Positions 14,814 to 26,834 of a stretch of 64,000 nt of DNA are shown piece by piece. The DNA is from Agrypnia vestita (lineage: Eukaryota; Arthropoda; Insecta; Trichoptera; Phryganeidae): contig JADDOH010002055.1 of the NCBI GenBank assembly GCA_016648135.1, forward strand, positions 62,001 to 126,000, written 5' to 3'. Position 1 is the stretch's first letter. Every line of letters begins with the position of its first letter. Under the pieces are notes generated by a model that saw only the letters and a list, made by a program, of their open reading frames with translations, was not told the origin of the DNA and did not search any database. The position numbers and the translations under genes were made by a program.

Positions 14814-14995
14814 GTGGGACGGAAGTAGAAGGGAACATAAATTTGGAAAAAAAATAAACATAAATTTAATAAATAATTAATAAAAAATAAATAAACATAA
14901 ATAAGTGGGACGAGGGTAGAAGGGAACATAAATTTGGAAAATAAATAAACATAAATTTAATAAATAATGTATAAAAATAAATAAACATAATTTCT
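14814..14995. repeat. 91-bp tandem duplication
   Basis: Two copies starting at 14814 and 14905 (GTGGGACG, then GTAGAAGGGAACATAAATTT and A-rich AAATAAACATAAAT runs). Confidence 0.75.
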
Positions 14996-15189
14996 GTTTG
15001 GAACATAAATTTCTAAACCAGTACTCATAAAAGAAAATCTTATTACACGGTAAGATAATACAAAATTTTACATAAGTTTAATTTTAAACGCTGGTAAAAA
15101 AATGAAATTAATGGTCCCTAACAGTGACTACTTTAAAAAGGTTCTATAAGTTACACAAAATTTATTTCATATTGAACAAAAATTTTGAA

Positions 15190-15730
15190 TAAATTTCTCA
15201 GCCAATTGATAAGAAGCCAGAGTATACAGGAAATTGAAATTCAATAAAACATTTTATAGTTATGCATACCAATGGTACTTCAAAAGAAAAAGTGTCAAAA
15301 ATAATATTGCTGTAGCAAAGTTTCGAACCAAATCGAATCAATTTCGATGATAACTTAAGAAAAAGAAAATATCCATTGATAACCATCATTTTCAATCAAT
15401 CAAATTGTTTTTTGAAAATAATTAAAGTCAATAAAAGACTTGGTAAACAAGGTTTAAATTTTTTTTGCTAATTTTACGAAATTACTCTATATAGGGCATT
15501 AAAATTCAAAACATTCTATGATTAACCATAACAATGGTAAATAATAATTCATAATTGGTAAATGATTCTTTAAAAGAAAAGTGTAGAAAATGTTATCATC
15601 GATTTAGCAAAGTTTCGAACCAAATCGAATCAATTTCGATGGTAACAAAAAATATGTTCATCATTAACCATCATTTTCAAACAATTTGTTCTTTGAAAAT
15701 CGCGAAAAAAACTTGGTAAACATAACAATA
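15190..15730. repeat. Diverged ~290-bp tandem duplication
   Basis: AGCAAAGTTTCGAACCAAAT and CGAATCAATTTCGATG occur at 15316 and 15606. Flanking words are in the same order in both copies (AAAACATTxTATxxTTA, AAAAGAAAAxGTGTxxAAAA, ACCATCATTTTCAA, ACTTGGTAAACA). No coding frame persists. Confidence 0.7.
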
Positions 15731-16351
15731 ATAACACAACTCTAGGCAATGAAAAGATTTACTTTTTTTTATTAAAAATAAATTGTAGGTTATAAAACAA
15801 TGAAATAAAGTTGTGTTAGTCTTTGTCACTTAATACAAAAAACTTTATCTTGAAAACAAAAAAACTACTTTACCTCAAACAAATGTCAAAAAACACAATG
15901 TCATAGAAATCACACACTTTATAAGCTGTTAATTTTTTGCTCAGATCCTTATCCTTTGAACAAAAAAACATAATTAATACATGGTCAATATTTCACTCTT
16001 TGCCAAGAGGACAAAATACAATTACAAGAACAATAAGCAATCGACAAATCGCACCTTTAATCATAAAGTGAAATAACTCAAAATTTACTTTTGGCGGGTT
16101 TTTATCATGGCGGGGACTAACTACCCAAGGTCAATGTGTTCAGTTTAACAGCCCGTTCCGATAATAAAAATGACAGAGATAGGAGACAATATTTCTCTCT
16201 CACGTAATGCGCGAGCACTAACTAGTTGATACTCAGTAAGTGATTGAATTCAGAGTTACGCCGGCTTCATTAAGAGAATCACACACAAATTTCTAATTAG
16301 AGGCCATACGCAGAACGAAGCTGACAGCTACACAGCCTCATTAAGAAGGAG

Positions 16352-16800
16352 ATGAAGAAAAACCTAAAATCTGGACCGATATATACACCGGACCAGTATA
16401 TTACTTTGATTAAGAGTGCTAAAAGATCCAAACCTCCGTTGATGGTTCAAGAACTAAATTTTGAATCATTTCTGGATTTGAAATTACTACATGAGGAGTG
16501 GGGATATAATTTTACAACAAATACAGAAGGAGAGAGTATTAATTGGAATTATATAAAAGTATTAAATATAACGAAAGAAAATCCTACCTCTTTTTTTTTA
16601 TAAAAAATCATACAAGGATGAAAACTTTAAAGAAGTTAATTTTAGAAACAAAAGAAAGAAAATGAAACAAATATCAAAAATATCACTACAAGCAGCATAT
16701 TTTGAAAGACAAGATTTGAGTGAAAATAAGAAAAAAAACTTAAAAGAGCTTAGCTCAAAGAGATTTCTTATTCTTCCTTCCCTTCTTTTTATGCAGGGTT
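16352..16800 (+). other. Unrecognised ORF remnant, repeat-like
   Basis: An 83-codon frame (ATG at 16352, stop about 16601) is followed, after a frameshift in a T8 run, by a lysine-rich frame (KSYKDENFKEVNFRNKRKKM, then LSENKKKNLKELSSKRFLIL). The sequence GPIYTPDQYITLIKSAKRSK and LLHEEWGYNF look protein-like. I suspect a transposon-encoded protein of unknown type. No function assigned. Confidence 0.3.
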
Positions 16801-16933
16801 TTATAATTCTATATTTTAAGTGTTTTTGTTAATTTGTTACCAATTATAATGAGATCTCATTAATAACTGATTTTTAAGACTGATTATAAAGATATAAGTC
16901 TAAAGTTCATATTTTTTCATAATAACGTTAAAG

Positions 16934-16983
16934 GTATTATAATAATTAAAATTAACTATAGTTAATTTTAATTATTGTAATAC
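16934..16983. repeat. 50-bp palindrome, zero loop, one mismatch
   Basis: Arms 16934-16958 and 16959-16983, centre ACTATAGT, one T-G mismatch. AT-rich. Confidence 0.85.
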
Positions 16984-18558
16984 TCAATTTAAATTTTTGA
17001 GATATTTAAGTTTTGGTTTTGATTACGACTTCTGTCTATTTAAATTTTTGGAATAAGTTTTTGTTTTGTTTTGATTATGACTTCAAGGGTAGTTTTTTTA
17101 TATTATTTTTAAATAATTATTGACAATTATTGTTTTGTTTAAATTATTGTTTAAATTTTCAGTTATTTTACTTTATGATTAAAGGTGCGAAATATCAAAT
17201 GAAAATTGTGTAGAGCATGATTGGATCTGAAACATATCAAAATTAGTTATTATATTAAACAAAAATTTACCTTTTCACCCAACGTTACTGAAATCAACTG
17301 CAAGAAAATTCATATTACGATCAAGTTAATTTTAACTAGAATTATGTATAACATAATTCATCATTCACGTTCGCAACATACTTTACCTTTGACGATAGTA
17401 CTTCTAGCACTATTATCCACACAACAAAAAAATGAGAACAATTTTAGAGAATTGTAACTCAATATTCAGAAATTTACAGAATCGTATTGATTTATACTTC
17501 AAACAAATCCATAGACCATATAATATTGATCTATAGATCATTAACTAACCGTTCGCATATATATACCACAGAAAATTTACGGTGAATGCCAATATATTGC
17601 TTACGTCCGTTATCTTAGAAACCTTCGCTTTCAATTCAAAAATATAGAATAAATTTCCTTTTCGCACTATGGGAAAAAGGAAAAGCCCCTCATATAAAGT
17701 GTCGCGCCAATATACAAATAACTTTATGAACTCACAACTTGCATACATATTATGTATAAGATTAAAAAATATTCGCTTGTAAGCAAGACAAGCTCTGCAA
17801 ATATAATCTTAACACACTCTCATTACTTTTGTATATCAAAATTTGAACTTTTGATACACCATCACTTATACTTTCAAAAATTCATAGGTAACATTGAATC
17901 ATGTTACTCATTAATAAAATATAGGAATTTACTTGTACAAGTTAGTAAAAACAACTTACACGAATTGAAATATTATAATGTCTCTTTTACTAAACCCAGG
18001 TCTTCACTAAAGGCTAAAGGTAATGGTTAGGTAATGTTTACTCAGGAATTTAATTTTGGTGGATGATCGAAAGTTGTAACAAACTTTCCTAATGCATCCA
18101 TTCGGATTTTGTCGATACTAACCACGTTTCATAAAAGAAATTAAACTTTATAATTTTTTTATTACTAATTTTTGTCGCAAAATTACGTAATTCTGGCTAG
18201 TCACTCCACACTGAAGGAGTATCTGACGGTGATTCGATGATAATGATGATGAATATTTACTTCTGTGACCTCATTTTACGACATATAAGCTGCGAGTTTA
18301 GTGCTTAGTTTTTTGGGAATTAATGAGGTATTCATATCAAATACCGGTTTTATGTATTGGATTCGCCTTATCTATTACCTCTGCATTGAATTCTTTGGCG
18401 TGAATCGATGTAAATTTAATTGTATTTTACTTTATTTCGTATTTTGTTCACGTCATTTCACCTCTTATAGGTACAAAGCGAAGCACAAAATCTTCACATA
18501 ATAACAGGATATAGCGCATAATTAACCAATAACTTATCCGCAAAGTCAACGCTTTTGA

Positions 18559-19758
18559 GATGTGGATCTATAGACAGACGCATATTGATAGTTTACTGGG
18601 TGGATAGAGTGACGAACGATGACGAGTGAGATGTGGATCTATAGACGCATATTGATAGTTTACTGGGTGGATAGAATGACGAACGATGACCAGTGAGATG
18701 TGGATCTATAGACGCATATTGATAGTTTACTGGGTGGATAGAGTGACGAACGATGACGAGTGAGATGTGGATCTATAGACGCATATTGTCAGTTTACTGG
18801 GTGGATAGAATGACGAACGATGACGAGTGAGATGTGGATCTATAGACGCATATTGATAGTTTACTGGGTGGATAGAATGACGAACGATGACGAGTGAGAT
18901 GTGGATCTATAGACGCATATTGATAGTTTACTGGGTGGATAGAGTGACGAACGATGACGAGTGAGGTGTGGATCTATAGACGCATATTGTCAGTTTACTG
19001 GGTAGATAGAGTGACGAACGATGACGAGTGAGATGTGGATCTATAGACGCATATTGATAGTTTACTGGGTGGATAGAGTGACGAACGATGACGAGTGAGA
19101 TGTGGATCTATAGACGCATATTGATAGTTTACTGGGTGGATAGAGTGACTAACGATGACGAGTGAGATGTGGATCTATAGACGCATATTGTCAGTTTACT
19201 GGGTGGATAGAGTGACGAACGATGACGAGTGAGATGTGGATCTATAGACGCATATTGTCAGTTTACTGGGTGGATAGAGTGACGAACGATGACGAGTGAG
19301 ATGTGGATCTATAGACGCATATTGATAGTTTACTGGGTGGATAGAGTGACGAACGATGACGAGTGAGATGTGGATCTATAGACGCATATTGATAGTTTAC
19401 TGGGTGGATAGAGTGACGAACGATGACGAGTGAGATGTGGATCTATAGACGCATATTGATAGTTAACTGGGTGGATAGAGTGACGAACGATGACGAGTGA
19501 GATGTGGATCTACAGACGCATATTGATAGTTTACTGGGTGGATAGAGTGACGAACGATGACGAGTGAGATGTGGATCTATAGACGCATATTGTCAGTTTA
19601 CTGGGTGGATAGAGTGACGAAAAATGACGAGTGAGATGTGGATCGATAGACGCATAATGATAGTTTACTGGGTGGATAGAGTGACGAACGATGACAAGTG
19701 AGATGTGGATCGATAGACGCATATTGATAGTTTACTGGCTGGATAGAGTGACGAATGA
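18559..19758. repeat. 67-bp minisatellite, 18 units, derived from LINE RT
   Basis: Units start at 18559, 18630 and then every 67 bp to 19702; the first is 71 bp through a 4-bp duplication. Copies are over 95% alike, with a few shared variants (tattgatag/tattgtcag, agagtg/agaatg). Each unit encodes in one frame EMWIYRRILIVYWVDRVTND, matching a conserved block of LINE reverse transcriptase C-termini. The last unit runs directly into the next RT block. Because 67 is not a multiple of 3, each unit shifts the frame. Confidence 0.9.
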
Positions 19759-19895
19759 TGGCGCGAAGTGTGACGAAGTCCTCCGGCGTTAGGAAAGAGA
19801 CCGAGAAATGCTGAGAACTATCAAGATAAGAAAGCTGGAGTATCTCGGACATATTATGAGAGGACCAACATAATAAATAAGTGATAAAAGAAGCG
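19740..19895 (+). mobile_element. LINE reverse transcriptase C-terminal fragment
   Basis: Continues out of the minisatellite: VTND, then after a short insertion DEVLRR and, past a stop, MLRTIKIRKLEYLGHIMRGP. This is the usual DEVLRRM--E-E-L-TIK-RKL-YLGHIMRG motif of RTE-like LINEs. It has stops and is dead. Confidence 0.8.
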
Positions 19896-20007
19896 TAGGT
19901 AAACGTCGCATCTGGCGATTAAGACTTTTACCGCCGCACGCAACAACTCTGTCGAGTTACACTTATACGAGTCCTTCAAGTTACGGAGCCCTGAGGTGCG
20001 GCGTCTT

Positions 20008-20190
20008 CCAACGCTTCTTTTACCACTTATTTTCCCCTAGATGATGAGTTGGTTTAGACTATATTTTGGCCCTCTCATAATATATGTCCGAGATACCCAA
20101 ACTTTCTTGTCTTGATAGTCCACAGCACTTCTCTGTCTTTTTCCATACGCCGGAGGACTTCATCATTCGTCACTCTATCCACGTTGTTAT
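20008..20190 (-). mobile_element. Inverted second copy of the LINE RT fragment
   Basis: The minus strand reads VDRVTNDEVLRRMEKDREVL, then WTIKTRKFGYLGHI. It is a better-preserved relative of 19740-19895 in opposite orientation. The two copies also share an outer GATAAAAGAAGCGT-like segment (19873-19890 and 20010-20030), so they form an inverted repeat with a GC-richer spacer of about 110 bp. Confidence 0.78.
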
Positions 20191-20427
20191 TTAGGATCAT
20201 GCTAAAACATAGGCTTAATATAAAATCATGATTTAAAAAAAATAAATATTTTATACGATTATTGCTTGGAAACGTATCGTTTTTAGACGTTTTGAATTGT
20301 TGTACGAGTATACAATGTATATTATATATTTTTCAAATGAGGTGGTAGCTTAACAATCAAGATATTTCACCGTGTTTGCTACGATGAGTGCCTCAATTCC
20401 TCTTTACGTGTACAAACTACGTCCTGC

Positions 20428-20477
20428 TTATTTTTATGGCTTGTCTACACAAATGTGTAGACAAGCCATAAAAATAA
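20428..20477. repeat. Perfect palindrome, 23-bp arms
   Basis: Arm 20428-20450, loop AAAT, arm 20455-20477, no mismatch (core GGCTTGTCTACAC). No associated gene seen. Confidence 0.9.
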
Positions 20478-21422
20478 TGGCTATTAGGAAAGCTCCCATT
20501 CAAAGCGGTAACCTACGTTTTTTATATTTATTCGAGTTTAGTACAATAATTCATACAGAACGTTGTTTGTGTTGGCACGTTTTCGTAGCGGTTTCACAAA
20601 GCTTGCCGAAGGCCGTGTTTTTATTCCGCCCCTGAGACATCGTGTTGCTGGTCTTACTCTGAGGCTGGAGCACAGCGCCAACTCTGGTGCTGTAACGGAG
20701 GTCTGGATCCCTAATCAAAGAATATAATAGAATCGTAGAATAGTTACAATAGCTGTAATGTGTGACAATAGCCGTAACGATCTGTTTTGTAACATGAATT
20801 GAAGCATTATATTATCTATTTACACTCGTAATTTATTTGTATTTTTTTTCGTAATTCTATGCTTTTTTATTATTATTTTAGAACCTTAATACTTCTATTT
20901 TCAATCTGTTTTCGCTGGACAAAAATTATTTTTTATTATTATTGACTTACCTAAAGACCTACCTATAGAGTTGCCTATTTTTTTTATTCATTCACGTTCA
21001 ATTTGATATAAAAAATGTATCTTTATTATTTTATGTACCGGCAAATTAAAAAGAGTTTAAAATATCTGGGTGGAATGACATAATAAAAAAATGTACAAAA
21101 TATTAAAATAAAAATTATACATTGTTTTGTTGTACCTATGGTCTGAAAATCTTATTGGTAAAAATAATAATTACCAATCAAACATATGTACAAGGCTAGT
21201 AAAATATTTTATTATATCTAAAAAATTAGAACCGTAAAATAAAACTAATTTGACTCAATTAATTTTTATTCTAAACCATACAAAATGTTACATGTTTTAG
21301 ATAATCAAACATACAAAAAGCTTCGTATTTTTGTAAGTGAAGATGTGAAGTTGACTGTAATTAAATTTTTCGTTTGAATTGAATAATGAAATTAAGGTGT
21401 GTGTTGAATAAAACAGATCTTT

Positions 21423-21783
21423 GGCCGGCGCCACACCAGCGTCTTCCGTCGTGTCTTTGACGTCGCGGAACGCCGTTACATTTATTTCCATACAATATGC
21501 GCTTATCGAACACACTGGGCGGATCAACGGTCGGTCCGCCGGCGGAACGCTCTGTTCGGTTCTCCGCCCGCGGAACTTACGTCGACGTAAAATCGGTGAC
21601 GTCGCGTCTCGTGTTTTTAAATGTAAAGTGCCATATTCGACGGGTCGTCCGCACTGCGTACGCACGCGTGTTTGTTGCAGACTGAATCCGCCGCGGAATA
21701 TTGTAAGTGACTGCTAAATTTGATCGCGGATTTGACCCGGCGTCAAAGACGCGGCGGAGAATACGCTCAGTGTGGCGCCGGCC
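21423..21783. mobile_element. GC-rich TIR MITE
   Basis: A perfect 14-bp TIR GGCCGGCGCCACAC (21423-21436) has its complement at 21770-21783, flanked by TTT and TTA, which may be a degraded 3-bp target duplication of Harbinger type. The interior is CpG-rich with ACGTCGACG-type words. The apparent 122- and 98-codon frames over it are by-products of GC content. Confidence 0.75.
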
Positions 21784-22229
21784 TTACGGTTATAGGTACT
21801 TCTACTATTATTAGTTGTATAATAATAATTGCTTTAAAAACATATTATTTTGAATGGTATGTCGTAATACTCCTCCAATTAAACGGACGCCAGATTCCCC
21901 GCACGTCCCAAACGATGGGCGCGGAATTACGGAACTAATTAAAAAAAGGGACGCTCGGTCACGTGACGCGATGGTCGCAGTTTCTCGCCGCGTCAGGTGG
22001 AACGGCCGGCTAGAGAAAATGGCGACCCAATTAATTTTGACGTTTCTGCGGACTAGGCAACTTTTCTAATATTTTCAGACATACCACACGCACGCGAGTA
22101 ATGGTTTTATTCTGTCATTTCAATTATTATTTATTTGTCTTTTTATTTCTGTTAATTAATTTTGTTTCGAAGTTATGTGCTGAACGCAAAGAAGTTCGTT
22201 TCTGTCTGAGCGGCGAACCCGTACGGATT

Positions 22230-22385
22230 CGGCGGTTGTTTCAAGCAGCTTCGGATCACTCTGATAGCTCAATTGGAAATATTACCGAAATTATAATATC
22301 TTTCATTCGGCGGTTGTTTCAAGCAGCTTCGGATCACTCCGATAGCTCAATTAGAAATATTCCCGAAATTATAATATCTTTCGTA
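22230..22385. repeat. 78-bp tandem duplication in an open frame
   Basis: Two copies (22230 and 22308) of a unit starting CGGCGGTTGTTTCAAGCAGC. The unit length keeps a 100-codon plus-strand frame (22101-22403) open. That frame starts with a hydrophobic, signal-like segment. I cannot tell whether it is a gene. Confidence 0.8.
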
Positions 22386-23869
22386 TATACACTTATAAAC
22401 TAAACACGAACATAAATTTTATGAAAATAATTCGAAATCAGACATGCCTACCTAGGATGTATTATCAGATTGAATTATTTTATTCTAGATATTTCTCGTT
22501 TTCGGATATTTATTCAAACCTCATTATTAAAAAATTTTTATCATTCGTTAATTCTCGTAAAGTTATGAAAAAAATAAATCATAACTCTAAACGAAAACAT
22601 AAACTAAAGTGCATTTTTTTGAGTTATTACCTACATTATTTTATAAAAATAAATTATTTACCCCTTGATAATCATATAAAATTATTTTATCATTAAACTT
22701 CTTACTAAATATGAAAACAAAATTATTCATTCACATTCCGGTTTTTTGTCAGATCATTCACCACATTTTATAAATTGAATTACGACGCCATTTTATAATC
22801 TGTCACTACCTCACGCTACGGAAAATTAGTCAAGAACTTAAAAAAAGTCAATCATAAATTTGTTTATTAATGTAAAACATTTAATATCAAATAAGACCTT
22901 TCATCAAATACAATTACAAATATTAAATAATATTTGATATTAAATAACAAATATTAAATAGGCAATAATCAAAATATGAATTATGTTTGATAATCTATTG
23001 TATAGTTGTGTTGGTTGTCTCGCATTGTATTCTATTATTATTGGTATTTTATCTGGAAGTAAGTAATATTATTATATTTGTTGAAAACATCAAAATGTAC
23101 ATATTGTACATGCAGCGACAATTTATATCGAAATAATTCATTTTTGGCTCAAAACAAGTTGTGAAATTTAAATCCTGCAATTGATTATTAATTAACAATT
23201 TTTATTTATTTATTCTATTGTTTATTCTGTTTCCATATATATTCTAATAACCAAGGTTTTAATTCTTTTTCTGTGAATTTATTATTAATTTGTATTGTGT
23301 TATTTTAAAATGCTTTATTTTAACAAAATAAAAATAAATAATTCTGTATTAATATTAATCATACTCTTTTGACCATTTAATTATTCTCGCAATCGACTAT
23401 ATTGTGTGTGAATTGTGTGTGAATATAAATTGTGAATTTTTGTAATTCTATACTTCTATATTTTATAAGACAATCGAACACACATTACAACGTCCAACGA
23501 ACTCCGACGTCTCCTCTAGTCTAAATACTATACTTATTATGCGGAATATAATTTTCTTCAATCAATATTTAAACACGGTATAAGTTAGTATTTCTACCTT
23601 ATAAATTATGTGTCTATTCGACTTAAACTAACCAAACCTTACAAAAACTTTTCGGGTAGTAAATAAAACCTACTTTAGTTCCAGGAACTGTATACATTAA
23701 CTAATAACAATAACTTATAACTTGTACGTTACTAACTTTGTTAGTATAATTTTGATAACACCTGAGCCTAGAACAACAATCCATTGATCTTCCCTCCGAA
23801 GTTCCCCCCTACCCCTATTATAAATATTCATCAGTTCTGAGTCCATGGAAATTTAAGTGGTTTGAAGAG

Positions 23870-24808
23870 GTCGATGAAACGATGGTTTCAGCATCTTCCG
23901 TTTATCACATTCACTCTGTTGTTTTCGAAGAAAATTCGGTTCCTCAATGCGTCAACAAATTTGATCGAGAAAGTAAAGAGAATAATACAAAACGTTTTGT
24001 GTAAACAATTTGCCTAACCAATATTTTCAGACGAATTGAGCTTGTTTAACTTGTTTTGAACGGTTCTTCATTCTTTTACTTTATTTTCTTGATATTAGGC
24101 GGGTCGCAGTCCCAGTACCGCGCAACACGTCTCATCCAGGTCACGTCATGTTTATTATAGAACACGAATTGCAACCAGATATCTATGTAGTGTCTGCAAT
24201 TTTCAGTCATTTAACAGAGTTGAAAAATAACTTTAACGCCTACTTCGTTGAAGACATGAAAAAGTTCGACAGGATAAACTGGATTTGTAATATATTTCAA
24301 GACAACATACCAACAGAAATATCAACAAAAGCAAGTGAAGAGCTTATTGATTTATCGGAAGATGCGTCGCTGAAAAATACTTTTAATCGCGAGCAATTAG
24401 CCAAATTCTGGCTTTTGGTTGCTGATATTTATGCCTGCTTTTCTGACGAAGCCATGGAAGTCCTCCTCCCGTCACTACCACATATTTACGTGAAATGAGA
24501 TTTTCTGCCATGGTTTCTAATAAGACTAAATACAAAAATAAATTGGACGTATCGAATTCACAGCGATTAAAAGTGACTAAAATTGAAGTCGACGCTAATG
24601 CTGTTATGACAAGAAATAGGCAACAAATGTATCCTTCCCATTAAAATATCACATATTCATATTTTTCGTTTCGACGTTTTTCTTTTTTCTTAATTGAACA
24701 GTCTTTCGCATAGTTACAATATGTATTTGGAAAATGTGTGACGGGAGGTGGGTCCCGTAAACTGTTTTTTTTGGTAGGTCGCGGTCCTGTCAACTTTGGG
24801 AACCACTG
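23870..24808 (+). mobile_element. hAT (ZBED-type) transposon 3' remnant
   Basis: It contains a ZBED-like transposase C-terminus and ends in ctttgggaaccactg at 24808, the reverse complement of the CAGTGGTTCCCAA TIR common in hAT elements. The 5' TIR was not found, so the left boundary is approximate. Confidence 0.65.
24148..24644 (+). pseudogene. hAT/ZBED-like transposase C-terminus, frameshifted
   Basis: The frame 24148-24495 reads as an RNase-H-fold hAT segment ending in the dimerisation region (EELIDLSEDASLKNTF, LAKFWLLVADIYACFSDEAM, EVLLP). Near 24478 the frame shifts by one. The adjacent frame continues the classic ending TYLREMRFSAMVSNKTKYKN, followed by RLKVTKIEVDANAVMTRNRQ and a stop at 24642-24644. 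This arrangement resembles ZBED/FAM200-type hAT proteins. The break makes a functional domesticated gene unlikely. Confidence 0.75.
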
Positions 24809-25109
24809 CATTACATCATCAATGCTTGGCCAACCAAAAATTGTAATTAATTCGAAAAATTTAAAAAAAAAATTTTCAATAGAAACCAGATCCATTGTAG
24901 GTGCATTGAATTAATTGTAGACAATTTTTCTTCCCTAATGTTGATGTTACAATTAAAGTCTTGTATAATAATACCCACGTACGTAGCGTTTATTAAAATA
25001 AATATGACAGTCGTAACTCACGCTTTACGAGGAATAATTATGTTACGCATGTAACGCGACAATCCTACAATTCATGATACGAGAAAAAATTATGTATAAC
25101 TACCTGTTC

Positions 25110-25200
25110 GTACCCGGCGTAACACGGGTTAAGGATTGAGTTAAAAATAAGTTTGTGGGAGAAAACAAAGGTTCCATTGTTTTGCAAAGCCTCTAATAAA
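25110..25200 (-). repeat. Interspersed repeat family A, partial copy
   Basis: The minus strand corresponds to the right end of the repeat at 28766-29405: CAAAACAATGGAACC, CACAAACTTATTTTTAA, then the CCCGTGTTACGCCGGGTACG end. Confidence 0.6.
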
Positions 25201-25243
25201 AACAATGTTTCTATTTAATCAATTTAATAAATGCTGGGATGGA

Positions 25244-26770
25244 AAGGAAATGTGACCTATGTTACCCGTCGGGTCCTAAAGAATAAGCATGCAAAATTTG
25301 AGTCCGATCAATCGAACAGTACATGGAAAATAAATCAAGGGAATGGGAGGGATAAAAGGGGAGGCGGGAAATGTCGCTCATATCGTCTACCGAGATCTGA
25401 ATAATAAGTTTGCAAAATTTGACTGAGATCGGTTGATCGGTACAGATTTGAATGGAAAATATATCTAATGGAAGAGAGAGGGGTGAAGTGGGAGGGAGGA
25501 AATGTCATATCGGTTAATCGCCGGGGCCTAAAAAATTAGCATACAAAATTTGAGTCAGAGTCTCGGTGTGGGGGAGGACTGAAGGGGGATTGGAAATGTT
25601 ATCTATGTTACTCGCCAGGTCCTTACGAATAAGTATACAAAATTTGGGTCAGACTGGTCGAACGATATGGATTTGCATGGAATATATATTACGGGAAGGG
25701 GGCGGAAGAAGGGAGGGAAAGGGGGAGGAGGAAATGTCATCTATGTTACTCGCCAGGTCCTAAAGAATAAATATGCAAAATTTGGTTCAGATCGGTTGAA
25801 CGGTAATGATTTGCTTATAAAATATATTATGGAGGGAGGAGGAGTAAAGGGGAGATGGAAATATCACCTATGTTACTATGGGTCCTAAAAAAATAAGTAT
25901 GCCAAATTTGGGTGAAATCGGACAAATGGTGTAGATTTGTAGAGCAGACAGACAGACAGACAGACATTGAGGTTTATAGGTATAGATTTTTAATCAAATA
26001 TTTACATTTAAAGAATCTTATCTAATTACCACCGAGTTTTTTAAAATTAATTTCTCTGTTATTTTCCAAATTAAACGCCCCCACCCTCCCCGCGGTATAT
26101 GTATTTTGCATAGAAATCTCCACCGTTTAAACGGATTCGACCCAAATTTTGCACACTTATTATTCAGAATCCTATGGGAAACATAGGCCGCATTTCTCCC
26201 CCATCTTAACCCTCGTCCCCCCGATATATTTACCGAATGAATCTACTCAGTTTAACAGATCCGACCCAAATTTTGCATACGTATTTTTTAGGACCCGGCA
26301 GTAAACATATATCACATTTCTTCAACCTCCCCTTTACCCCGTTTAATTTTATACTTTTAATACAAAAATTTAAAATGATACCCTTCTCCCTATTTTAAAA
26401 TGATTCCGATATATTTTCCAAATAAATCTTCTTCGTTCAACAGATCCGATCCAAATTTTGCTAATTTATTTTTTGAGACCCGGCAGAAAACATAGGCCAC
26501 ATTTCTTCAACCTTTCCTTTATGCGTTCACTTAAATACTTTTAATTAATTCCAAATTTTAAATTGATACCGTTCCCTATATTTGAAAATGATATGGATTT
26601 ATTTTCCAAATAAATCTACACCGTTTAACAGATCCGACCCAATTTTGCATACTTATTCTTTAGGACCCCACAGTAAACATATACAACATTTCTCCAACCC
26701 CTCTTTTATCTCCTTTACTTTAATACTTTTCATTCCAAATTTTAAAATGATACCATTCCCCCTCCCCTAC
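25244..26770. repeat. Inverted array of a diverged ~120-bp module
   Basis: From 25244 to 25975 there are about six direct copies of a module carrying TTACTCGCCAGGTCCTAAAG, AATAAGTATGCAAAATTTGG and GATCGGTCGAACGGT, with purine-rich G-runs between. The array ends in a (GACA)n run at 25948. From about 26090 to 26770 about four copies occur in the opposite orientation, with TTTTGCATACTTATTCTTTA and GGACCCGGCAGTAAACAT. The G-rich strand therefore switches near 26030. A single module recurs at 35085-35200. Confidence 0.7.
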
Positions 26771-26834
26771 CCCTTGTTTGAAGAATAAATTAAAAATTAA
26801 TATTATTCAAATTTTTTTGTTCCATAGTAATTAT

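Noticed and set aside
18559..19758. CRISPR array
   Set aside because: Continuous tandem units with no unique spacers, in a eukaryotic genome; derived from LINE sequence.
21297..21717. Overlapping 122- and 98-codon frames
   Set aside because: They lie across a GC-rich MITE bounded by a 14-bp TIR and are composition artefacts.
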